DNA from: Turnera subulata
Lineage: Eukaryota > Streptophyta > Magnoliopsida > Malpighiales > Passifloraceae
Assembly: GCA_028386065.3 (NCBI GenBank)
Contig: JAKUCV010003536.1
Coordinates: forward strand, 28,547-92,546
Direction: 5' to 3'
Length of the DNA: 64,000 bases
Shown here: piece after piece, positions 21,600 through 30,721 of the stretch
Position numbering within the stretch: the first letter of the stretch is position 1
How the letters are laid out: each line of letters starts with the position of its first letter
The notes under the pieces: generated by a model
The model's database searches: none
What the model saw: only the letters and a program-made list of their open reading frames with translations
Told to the model about the DNA's origin: nothing
Position numbers and translations under genes: made by a program

Positions 21600-22175
21600 A
21601 CATAATATCTGACATTAGAATAAAGGTTTTAGCATATCTTCGTGTCAACAGTTCAGAGGATTGATCAATAAAATACTTCAATTCAAGCGCGAAATCCTTC
21701 AGATCGCACTGGTAACAAAATTTTTTAAACAGAGAATTAGCTGTCGCAAGAACACCGTTGACGGAGTTGTAATCAGTGGCCTGGGTGCGTGGTATAGAGG
21801 TGAGATGCAAAGCAGCCCCGCCCATGATTGGGGGCAACCGTGCTTGGCGATGAGGTACTGGGCCTCACAGAGCTGAAACTGGATACGGCATGGGGCAGAT
21901 AGCATGACGGACGACGTTAGGTTTTTGATCTTCTCCTTCTCCGCGTAGGGGATTGGGTTGACCAAGTGGTCAGGCGGTGGGGCCCATCGGGAGCGGAGAT
22001 AGTTCTTGAAGTTGACGGCGGCGGCATGGCGCATCTGCTCCTCGAGGTAGGGCTCAGCGACGAGGCGGAGCATCATCACGTTGTAGTTGGGATCCTCGGC
22101 GAACATGGAGTTCGGCTTAGGCCTTGTGGCGCGGGCCAGGTCCGTTGGAGAAGGTGTTGTAGAAACATCGAGCAA
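21600..22175 (-). pseudogene. Exportin-2 (CAS/CSE1) N-terminal fragment
   Basis: Minus strand. The upper frame reads LRLVAEPYLEEQMRHAAAVN and FKNYLRSRW, then EKEKIKNLTSSVMLSAPCRI. This is the importin-beta N-terminal region of plant CAS, the exportin that returns importin-alpha to the cytoplasm. After WAGLL the frame breaks near 21835. The matching continuation is in another frame (DYNSVNGVLATANSLFKKF, ALELKYFIDQ). Only about the first 200 of roughly 970 residues are present, and they end with a stop. It is a dead, partly decayed copy, apparently without introns. It is an inserted or duplicated fragment within the DUF3615-like cluster. The family call rests on remembered similarity and is strong. 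Confidence 0.8.
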
Positions 22176-22179
22176 GTAG

Positions 22180-22598
22180 ATTCAATTCTATGATGCTCGA
22201 GAAATTGAAAGGAAGGGAAGGGAAAATAAAGAAAGCGGTTGAAATATGAAAGCTGTAGTCGTTGGGTGCTTCAATGTGTAACTAACTCCTGAGTCTGTTC
22301 TTAGGATATGAAACGGCTAGTTTTTTCAAATGTGAGAATGCTCTCAACTCACACTATTCATCTTCTTCTTCCTCCTTCTTCCCATCCCCCTTTTTCTACT
22401 AGTTAATGCTATTATACCCACCACAATCAACATAAACTTCATCATCCACAACCCCACCAAGCAAAGTTTTCACAAACAACCTTTCTTAGTTTAGCAATAA
22501 TCTTCAAAAATCTTGTTGGGTGAACATATATTGCAGCTTCTATGGAGGCCTCTGCTTTCTAGTTCCAATCAGAGCCACAAAAACTAGGAATAGGAGTC
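22180..22598. other. Intergenic before copy D
   Basis: A stretch rich in TTCTTCTTCTTCC near 22365 and otherwise AT-rich. No gene was seen. Confidence 0.4.
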
Positions 22599-22606
22599 TA
22601 TTTAAA
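22599..22606 (+). promoter_or_regulatory. TATA box of DUF3615-like copy D
   Basis: TATTTAAA followed by the conserved ACCG...AACTCCACACTCGTTCATT leader. It lies 96 bp before the ATG at 22695. Confidence 0.6.
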
Positions 22607-23223
22607 CCGAAAAAAACTTTTGGTTTTTAACTCCACACTCGTTCATTATTATCTGAAAAACAACACCATCAAGCTTCCCCGCTGATAACAGATCATGGAG
22701 CCTTCCCCCGGTTATTCCCTTCGCCTTCTTCCCCCTCCTAACCATAGGAGTGTGTCCCCTCCTCCTTTCCTTCCTCCCTCTCCTGACCATGATGAGAGTG
22801 TGTCCCCTCCTCCTCTACCTCCCCTAACAGATTACAAGAGGATGATGCTGATCAAAGAAGCATCAGAACGTTTGGCTGCCCACCGTCCTGCAGGTGATCC
22901 TGGCGATATCGAGGACGCAAGGTTGATAAAGAAGCTTTGGAGTCCGTTTGACTCTTACCCACATATGGACCTTAAGCCCTACAGGAGTCCATGGTATAAT
23001 ATTAATAAGCCATGGCGTTGTCCAGAGATTGATTGTCCTGCTGAGATTGCTAAGAATTAAGGTGGATTGGCTGAAATTGAATCGTGAATTTGGCGAGGAT
23101 TATGGTCATGGTGTGCCCTTTGATTTCAGAAGGTTCCTTCCTCCTCTCTCAGTCTCACTCCCTCTCTTGTTTTGTTATGGTGTTTTATTAATTTTGTTAA
23201 AGAATTCGTAGTTTTACAAGTAT

Positions 23224-23394
23224 GGCTTGTTTTGTTTATAATGTATTATTAGTTTTGTTTAAGAATTCGTATATATTCATGGTTTTACAAGAATGGTGTT
23301 ATTCGTTTTTTTTACAAGTATGGCTTGTTTTGTTTATAATGTTTTGTTAGTTTTGTTTAGGAATTCGTATATATTCATGGTTTTACAAGAGTGG
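23224..23394 (+). repeat. Two 73-bp direct repeats in intron 1 of copy D
   Basis: Units 23224-23296 and 23322-23394 start GGCTTGTTTTGTTTATAATG and end TTTTACAAGA(A/G)TGG. A third, more diverged unit precedes them (about 23160-23220). The right unit ends four bases before the target duplication of the Mutator-like element. Confidence 0.75.
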
Positions 23395-23407
23395 TTTTCC
23401 AAGAATG

Positions 23408-23579
23408 GGTAAAAAAGTTTTTCTTGTCCCTTCACTTTTTTGTTTTCGCATTTGTTGTCCCTCTTCCTTTTTTTTCACTCTTCATGTCCCTCAACTCTTG
23501 AATTACCGGGCCACCATGTCCTTTTGACCTCCAGCAGCCGGTTGGGAGCTGTGGCGCTGACACGTGTCTGTGGGGCCCA
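23408..23579 (+). repeat. Left terminal inverted repeat of the Pack-MULE
   Basis: Includes TCAACTCTTGAATTACCGGG and GACACGTGTCTGTGGGGCCC, which recur in reverse complement in the right arm. Confidence 0.88.
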
Positions 23580-23799
23580 TGCTTCCCCCTTTTTTCAGCC
23601 GGTTTTTTTCCCAATTTTTAATTTCCAAAATCTATTTTTAATTAAAAGAAAAAGATTTCCAAATATTTTTATTCCATTTTTTTCCTCCTTTCTATTTCTT
23701 TTTTCTTCTCCCCGTTTTCTTCATTCTCTTCTTTTCTTCTTTCTTTTTCTTTTCTCTTCACAAGCCACCAACACCACCGTTCTTCACCGGCTTTCTTCT

Positions 23800-24290
23800 C
23801 CAATCACAACAACCACTCGGTCCTCACGCCCCTCTGCCTCCAGCACCACTTCGGATTTCGAGTATGACGATTCCCCGGACGACGAAACCGGCACCGCTGG
23901 TGATTCCATACTCGAAGTGGAGCAGGTCTCGTCGATGGCCACGTCGGATTTGAGGGCCATGGCGGAGTGCATGATCTCTGCTGGGTCAGGAGCTCCTCCC
24001 AGATCAACAAAATGGGCTGGGAATCGCTGGATTTGAGGATCAAGACCTGGGTGAAGACGGTGAAGATTTCCACGTCGACGCTCTTTACGGGAGAGAGAAT
24101 CCTCTGCGATCAAGTCTTCGGCTCATCGGAGACCATCAGAGAATCTTGCTTCGCCGACATATTCAGAGACGGAGCTCTGCTTCTCTTTAGCTTCCCCGAG
24201 CTGGTATCTGGGAAGAGCAAGAAATCGCCGCCGCCGGAGAAAATGTTCCGCGCCATGGATATGTACACTGTAATATCTGAGAACTGGGCA
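23800..24290 (+). pseudogene. Captured EXO70 (exocyst subunit) fragment
   Basis: Reads DFEYDDSPDDETGTAGDSIL, then MATSDLRAMAECMISAG. It then loses about 40 codons and shifts frame, continuing MGWESLDLRIKTWVKTVKIS, TLFTGERILCDQVFGSSETI, RESCFADIFRDGALLLF and PEKMFRAMDMY. This order (CMISAG, then the long gap, then MDWE-type, GERILCDxVF, EKMFR.xDxY) is that of the central region of plant EXO70 proteins, which tether secretory vesicles at the plasma membrane. The wording is closest to the EXO70H/B-type clades. It covers perhaps a third of the normal coding length. The deletion and frame change mean no working protein. It is on the plus strand, between the MULE inverted repeats. Confidence 0.85.
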
Positions 24291-24923
24291 AGGGTAGCTT
24301 GGGATGGTGCTTGCGACGGGATTGAGCGGCTCGACTTTGTTTGGCGACGACGGTTCTGGACAAATCCGGCTCGGCCACTGCCTCTCTTTTCTATCTCCCC
24401 CCCCCCCTTTTCGTTTTGTTTCTTGATTTCTTCTACTGCCTATTTGATTGTAAATGTGTTGTTAGGATTGATGGTGAATTCAAGTTTCTATTGGTTTGGT
24501 TGTTATGGTGGTGTCAGTGGGCTTGTTTGTTCTTGCATTTTTGCCTTGGGTTGAGTTGGGTATGTGTGGTGCTCCGGTTAACGTTGGCTGTGGGTGGGTG
24601 CTGCGGATTGGAAGCGAAATTTTGGGGCAATGAACTCCTGGGCCCGAGGTCGCGCGTGAATGGGTGAGTTCGAGAACTCACCGCCACCGTGAATGGTGAG
24701 TCGTCGCCATTGTGAACTGGTGGCTCCATCGCATCGCCTCGCCTCTGCCAAGTGCCGTCCTTGACCATGTGCTCATCAGCCACAGCCGACGCCAGCCGTT
24801 TCCGCCGCCATCCACAGAAGTTGAGCAAACAAGAGGTCGGTGAGCAAAGCTTAATCGTGGTTTTGCTTAATTTGTGGTTTTGCTTAGTTTGTGGGTTTGA
24901 TTTTGATGTGTTTGTGGAGAGTT

Positions 24924-25004
24924 TGTTGGTTGATGTATGCCAAGTGCGGGAATACAACGGATGCCAGGAAGCTATTCGATGAAATGCCTGAGAGGGATGG
25001 GGTG
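24924..25004 (+). pseudogene. Captured PPR gene fragment
   Basis: A single repeat-sized piece, MYAKCGNTTDARKLFDEMPE followed by RDGV, is the classic plant-type pentatricopeptide motif of organelle RNA-binding proteins. No neighbouring repeats of the array are evident, and the frame stops soon after. It is a second, separate donor gene inside the same MULE. Confidence 0.75.
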
Positions 25005-25417
25005 TTGCTTAAAGAAGCTTTGTTCATGATGAGGAGGCCTTGCTTTTGAAGAAGCTTTGTTCAAGATGGTGGTGTTGGTGTACACATGGTGGAGTACTGG
25101 AGAAAGCTCCGGGGTGGGTGTTTGGTGTCTTGATTTCCTTTTATTTTTTTTCCAATTTGTTAGCATTAATAAAAGGCTTATCCCTAATTCAAATCTATTT
25201 ATTTTTTATAATTATTTTATTATATTATATTTTTAATGATAAACACATTAAAGTTGCTCTTAATTGCTCTTGATTAATGATAAATGCAATTCAAGTTAAA
25301 CACTTTTTTCTTTTCTATTTATTACAAAAACTAATATAATAAAACCTAAAAAAGGATTTCCGAAAAATAGAAAATAGGAAAGAAAGAGAAAAAAGAAAAA
25401 TAGAATCAGCTGAAGTG

Positions 25418-25588
25418 GGCCCCACAGACACGTGTCAGTGCCACAGCTCCCAACCGGCTGCTGAGGGTCAAAAGGACAAGGTGGCCCGGTAATTCAAGAG
25501 TTGAGGGACATGAAAAGTAAAAAAAAAAAGAAGAGGGACAACAAATGCGAAAACAAAAAAGTGAAGGGACAGGAAAAACTTTTTTACC
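25418..25588 (-). repeat. Right terminal inverted repeat of the Pack-MULE
   Basis: Reverse complement of 23408-23579. It differs by about ten substitutions or small indels, mostly in the poly-T part. Confidence 0.88.
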
Positions 25589-26365
25589 TCCAAGAATGTA
25601 ATGTTATTCGCTTTTGTGATATGTGTATCCCCTTGGTCTTTGGATTTAGGATTAACTTGTTGGTATAACTGTAGGTATGTTGAGGAATCGTCCTGATGTT
25701 TTCATGGAGGCTTATGGAGGCTTCGAAGATGGCCGTTGAATACTACAACCGTACACACCTGGTATACCTTCTTTCTCGTTGACGGCTTTTCTAATAATGC
25801 ATTATCGCATCTTAATTTATCATCTTCCCTCCCTCACTGGTGGCCATCATCATCATCCTCCTCATTGCTATGTTGCCTTGTGTGTGTTGGGGTATGAAAT
25901 TGAGCTCGTCGAACCTATTGGAGGCAAAATTCTCATGTTTGAAGACGGTTGGCAGCATTTCAACTTCCGTGCCAAGTTTAAAAATCCATTTGCTGATCAA
26001 TCCATTCGTCTCTTCTTCGGTGAGATATATCTTCGCAAGAGAGAATGTGGCCCCGATGGCGTCACTCAATGTGTAGGAGAGTCACAAATCACTCAATGCA
26101 CCGAGCTACAAAAGAGAAACACAACTTACAATGGAGGACAACATTTCCTCAACACAACTTACAATGGAGTACAACGTTTCCTCACTTATGGTGCATGTTG
26201 CCACGGTTGCCACCCATTGGACAATATTATTGGCAAGGTTTTCTCAGCAAGCCCCCTCCCTCTATCCCCCCTACCCATTGCAGGGTTGGCTTCATTCCAT
26301 GGGATTGGGAAGGATTTGCCTCTACCAGTCAACACCCCCAATTATAGTTTCCGTATTGTGTAGTT

Positions 26366-26733
26366 TCCACGGGAGTTGCTTCTACCAGTCACCCCTTTTT
26401 ATTTGCTTTGTGATGATGATTTTGTATTTATTTTGTTATGATTGGCATTGCTTTTTTGCAACTTCTGTCCTGATTGTGCTGGTGCAAAAATAACCCATCC
26501 TCCCTTCATTCAACCTTCCCATATCTTTGTACTTAGCACCACTAAGTGGCCAAATCAATAATTTCAGGCGCCATTGCACAAACAAATAACTCTGCTTTTT
26601 GAAGCGGTTGAAAAAATTACAAGGGATTACCTTCCAGCAAAATTAGTAAACTAGAGAGAATAAGCAGTTTTGTGATAAGGCCCTTGAACAGTTCAATCCC
26701 GAGCTGACTTCATGCATGTAAAATATATCAGAA
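26366..26733. other. 3' flanks of copy D and of the deacylase gene
   Basis: The two genes converge here. 26530-26727 is duplicated downstream of copy B (20575-20790). It is probably the 3'-UTR of the deacylase. No other feature was seen. Confidence 0.45.
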
Positions 26734-29303
26734 TTAATAGAAATCTTTAGGCTTTCCGATTTTAATGTTCTGCTCCGCTAGAAATCCCGTAATGGCATTT
26801 TTCTGCCAGCTCTTGAAACTCCTGAAACAAGTCATTCCTAAATTAGGTTGTTTGGAGAGGTAATGAGATGAAACACAATGAAAAAGGACAAACGGAAAAG
26901 ACCAACTAAATATTTTACTAGACTAGCATTTCTACCCGCAGAAAAGCTAATGAAAAATGCCATGAAGAATTTAAAGGCTGACTAAAGAATTGTCTATGCG
27001 GTGCCTGCTATTTTGTAATCATGGTGGAACACAAATTTCTGTGATGTTAGTAAATCATTCTTCCCCTTGTCTCTCTTTCTGCTCTGCTCTTTGAACCCTT
27101 GACTAGAGTACTTAGAAATCACAAGGTTAGAAACCAAATTCTATAACATGAGGTGGTTAGGCTAGTTCTTGGTGCTCTAAGGACAAAGCTGCATCCAATA
27201 TTTTTCATACTGTCATCATTCATTCCTTTGGCCTGTTCTGCTATCTAAAAAGTCCTCTGAACTTACTTGTGATCAAGATGTGCCATAATTTCCCCTCCCG
27301 GGAAGGCTGATCTGGTGGCCTCATATGCAGCTTTTATTGCTTCTCTCCAAGTTCCACCAACATATTTGGAATTTGTATCTTCTTTTTTCTGGCTTGGATC
27401 ATCCATTGGTAGAGAATATCCTGAAAGCAGGTGGGCCACCCAAACACCATCGTTTCTGAAGTCGCATAAAATTGAAAAATTCAGTACACTTGATCTACAA
27501 TAAGAGATCAATTCTGGAAATTCTAAACCATGATTAAAGCTAATATAGTTGATGGAATGGAAAGTTTTGAAGAAGAAAAGATTAAACATTAAAACTAAAA
27601 AGCATAACTTACAGTACTATGTCCATATGTCGAGGTGCATAATGTCCACCACCTATTCCAAGAAGTACTTTTTTCTTGTCATTCTCACTGCATAGTACTG
27701 AGAATCGTCAATATCGCAAGAGAACAAAAGAGTTGATAGTTAAGGTTTGAAAGAAGCAGATGCTTATTTTGGAATATGGGTATTTCTTAAAAAGCAAGAT
27801 TTAGCATAAAATTTAGATTTCTAGATGAAGCACACAAGTCATAGTTTATCCTCAATCTGAACATCATCACCAAATAAGTTGGAGTTTGCTCGCAAATCTC
27901 TGTGTTCGGTTCACTTCAATATGGGCCATGGAAACTTTCCCCAGATACTAAGATGCACATGCACCGCTACAAGGCTAACAAGGTCACGGAGAACAAGCTC
28001 ATGATAAAAATACACTCCTAAACGAAAATGCACTTCAACAACAATCAATGAAACATCTCCAAAATATATATTTGCAAATAAAGATTGAAATACAGAATGC
28101 AATGCGGCTACTGAAGAACAAATTCATATTTAGTGTCCCGGATGCATTGACATTACCTATTCCAGTTTCCAACTGCAACGCCTCCTCCAAGCCCAAGTCC
28201 TTGCCAAACTAGCTTCACGAATGAACACCAACTTATTACGGAAAGTTGATATAATAAAATGTCTAATAACCAACATAATGAATTGAAAAACTGCCAAGTC
28301 TGTTTTCTTTTTGGTCTAACAGTAGAAAAGGTTCATTCTTTGATGATGCAAGAGTTGGAAGCAGGACAAAATACTAGATCAATAACATATCACCGTGAAA
28401 AAACGCCTGATATTGGAAGATTGGATATGAATACCCTATCAAGAATAAGATGCTTAATGCTAAACTAAGAGCAAATCAAACATCCACTCACTTTAGCAAT
28501 GACCTGAGCTGCATCCAGTCTCTTCCAGTACTCTTCTGTACTACCTGTACCAGCCGGCAACACAAACCAATAAAACTTTTATATACTTGTAGTACAATAG
28601 CAGTCACATTTCCACAAAAAAAAAGAAAAATCAAATTCAATAAGAGCCCATGTTTGTAAAAGTAATAAGGATAAGAAGATTGTTACCGATTTCAATGAAC
28701 ATTGTTGGCTTACTAGTCACCGGTCCATGGTGGGTTCCCTCCAAAGTAATCTAACAAGAAGAAAAACAGCTCCTCATTCTCCCAATAATCAACAACTCAT
28801 CTAACTTAAGAAAAATAGAAAAAAAAAAAAAAGAAACAGAGAAGACCAACCTCGAATTCGGGGACTAAATTATGATCAGCGGCGATCTGCTTCAGGAGCC
28901 TGAGCCAAGGCCCCATCCTGGGATCGGGCGGCGCCGCCCACCCGGGCTTCCCGCCCTGGAGGGGGACTTCGTCGGGGCGCAAGTGAGGGACCCCAATGGG
29001 GTGGATGGTGAGGGCGGGGCGGTTGGAGACGGCGGTGTGTTTGCTGAAGAAGATGACCTCCTCCACGGCTTCCCCCGTCGCCGCCTCCCACCTGGCGTCC
29101 AGGTCGTCCTCCTCGATGATGCTCTTGCCGTGCTGCAACAGCCTGACGCCTTCGTTGGCGTAGCTCTTCATTTCCTCGTCGGGGAGGGAGGAGGAGGAGG
29201 AGGAGGAGGAGGGGCAGGGGAGCCAGCCTGGCATGGAGAGGAGGGCCGTGGCGGGGTTTATGGAGGCGGGATCGCGTGTGGTGGCCACCAGCAGCGTCAC
29301 CAT
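26734..29303 (-). CDS. GEK1: D-aminoacyl-tRNA deacylase, GEKO1/DTD2 type (325 aa)
   Basis: Seven exons on the minus strand: 29303-28851, 28750-28687, 28544-28492, 28212-28157, 27687-27613, 27455-27267, 26821-26734. All junctions are GT-AG and in phase. The protein opens MVTLLVATTRDPASINPATA like Arabidopsis GEK1. It then shows EVIFFSKHTAVSNRPALTIH (about residues 82-101), GGKPGWAA, GTHHGPVTSKPTMFIEIG (156-173), GIGGGHYAPRHMDI (about 218-231) and GGEIMAHLDHKSFKSWQKNA near the end. The family removes D-amino acids mischarged on tRNA, and in Arabidopsis it gives tolerance to ethanol/acetaldehyde. The length fits the usual ~317. A run of eight Ser (32-39), coded by a GGA-type repeat on the plus strand, is a local expansion. 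The open frame continues upstream of Met1 to 29432 without a stop, so a longer N-terminus is possible. Family homology places the start at 29303. Confidence 0.95.
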
Positions 29304-30251
29304 GTTGTTGCTTCTTGGGTTGCGACGTGGAAGAGAAGCGATGGTCCTTTTGGTGGTGGTTATTGTTGGTTTTAACGGCCACCGGTGACTGGCTTTGAGG
29401 GGAAGTCTGGTAAACCAAGCCACGTTTGCCAACTGATTTTCGATTTCCCGTCTTTTCCTTTTTTCTTTTTCTTCTTTTTTCCAGCGGCGACGGCGGCTGT
29501 GTAAGTTTACTCTCGTGCGTATCTGCGTGCGTGGCCAATTGGAGAAGTAGATTGTGGGCCCTAGATGAGTCCAAAACGCTGACGTGTGTTTCTTTTTCTG
29601 AACATGTCCATTAAAATATGTAACAAAGAAGTATGTATTATAAAAAAAAAGTTAGAAGGCCCAGCCCACATCTCACTGGGCCTATTAAAAAAAGTTAAAA
29701 GCTTATTCGCCCTCAATAATAGTTACCTTATTAGTTATTACTCCCTTAAAGAAAAGATTTCGGATTCAGATCCTATATGACTTTTTCTTTCGTCTTGAAA
29801 CTGTTTTACCAAAAAGTAAATGAAATTTAAACCCAAGACCTATCTTGGAAGCATACTTTGGGTGTAAAGGGGCCAGTGTTAGGCTAACTTTTTTTTTTTT
29901 TGGTACAGAGTGTTAGGCTAACTTTAAGCTTATGTATAATTCTCTTTTTCAGAAATAAGCTTATCTATAAATTGGTATTCAAAATGATATGGTATCCCAA
30001 AAGTTACAACCAATTTATTTGGCCAAAAAAACAACTAATTTAGTTGGACCGCCACATCATTTTATCATTTTTCTGAGAAATCACATATGTTTTGACTATG
30101 ATAAAAACATGACAGAATTTTTTAAGGATAAAATTTTCCAGATTTTTCTAGCATTATTTACAAAGGAAGACATAATAAAACATTAAAACTAACAAAGACA
30201 AAAAAAAAAACGAAAAGGAAAAAGGGAAGATTAAGAAAGCCACACGGGGGG
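29304..30251. other. Shared upstream region of GEK1 and TRAX (left part)
   Basis: The two genes point away from each other. This is the GEK1 promoter/leader side. No clear TATA box and no gene was recognised. The open frames at 29426-29614, 29586-29780 and 29989-30186 are low-quality. Confidence 0.45.
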
Positions 30252-30254
30252 TAA

Positions 30255-30633
30255 GACCATCTCCAGTGTGGGCTTCGTGACAGGGCTCTATTTGCCATAT
30301 CAGCAATTTAGAGTCTGTCTCACCACTGGAGGAAAAGGAGAGGCTCTGTGAATAGAAGAGACCGTCTCCAAAAATAGAGACCGGGAGAGCCTGTCTCTAC
30401 TTACTTCCTCTATTATTATATTATTTAATTTGTATATAATAAAAATTATATTTGTAAGATTAATAATATAATATACATATGGGTCCTCAATAGAGCCTCC
30501 GAATAGAGCCTGTATGATTGGACGATATCAGAGGCTCTAAATGTAAGTGAAGGCTCTGTCTGATGTGGTGTTGATGTGGCGCTGACATGGCAATAATAGA
30601 GCCTTCGGATAGAGCCTGGGACTGGAGATGGTC
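30255..30633. mobile_element. PIF/Harbinger-like MITE (379 bp)
   Basis: Ends are GACCATCTCCAGTGTGGG on the left and, read in reverse, GACCATCTCCAGTCCCAGG on the right. TAA flanks both sides (30252-30254 and 30634-30636), the 3-bp target duplication typical of PIF/Harbinger elements. There is no coding capacity. The interior repeats the phrase AGAGCCT/GGCTCT many times in both orientations. It ends 88 bp before the TRAX start codon, so it lies in that gene's proximal promoter or leader. Confidence 0.75.
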
Positions 30634-30721
30634 TAATGCACTGGGAAGGCGGGGAAGGCAGGAGTGTGGTTTTGTTGGTTAGATGGTGGCACGCGCACAC
30701 ACGCTGCTGAGACTGGCGTTC

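Larger units (their letters stand above)
23408..25588. mobile_element. Mutator-like element carrying host gene fragments (Pack-MULE), 2,181 bp
   Basis: Long terminal inverted repeats: 23408-23579 and 25418-25588 are reverse complements over about 170 bp with few mismatches, both starting GGTAAAAAAGTTTTTC. The same 10 bases, TCCAAGAATG, flank both ends (23398-23407 and 25589-25598). Long TIRs plus a 9-11-bp target duplication are the mark of Mutator-like elements. There is no transposase inside. The element instead holds pieces of at least two unrelated cellular genes, EXO70 (about 23800-24290) and a PPR gene (about 24924-25004), which fits the Pack-MULE type. It sits in intron 1 of the broken DUF3615-like copy D. 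An unusual C-run occurs near 24399-24411. The internal G+C content is higher than in the surrounding DNA. Confidence 0.88.
22695..26365 (+). pseudogene. DUF3615-like family, copy D, split by a transposon in intron 1
   Basis: Exon 1 is 22695 to about 23130, with the first Pro-rich part duplicated and about 100 codons of the conserved middle missing. The frame is lost at EIAKN followed by a stop (about 23060), after which the expected DWLKLNREFGEDYGHG continues in another frame. Exon 2 (from 25675) lacks bases matching GDPRYRP and hits TGA after YVEESS. The last acceptor is destroyed: copies A and B have TATGTAG before GGG, copy D has TGTGTTG. Exon 3 (about 25892-26363) still codes ADQSIRLFFGE and CCHGCHPLDNII and carries a 33-bp in-frame tandem repeat (26118-26150, 26151-26183). 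Intron 1 is enlarged by tandem repeats and a 2.18-kb Mutator-like element. It is clearly non-functional. Confidence 0.8.

Noticed and set aside
23440..24957. Several overlapping open frames inside the Pack-MULE treated as genes
   Set aside because: Only the EXO70-like and PPR-like segments resemble proteins. The others are low-complexity or antisense to them.
28872..29574. Long open frames opposite to and overlapping GEK1 exon 1 (plus 28872-29375, minus 28876-29574)
   Set aside because: They are GC-rich shadows of exon 1 in other frames. The GEK1 frame is supported by homology across seven exons.
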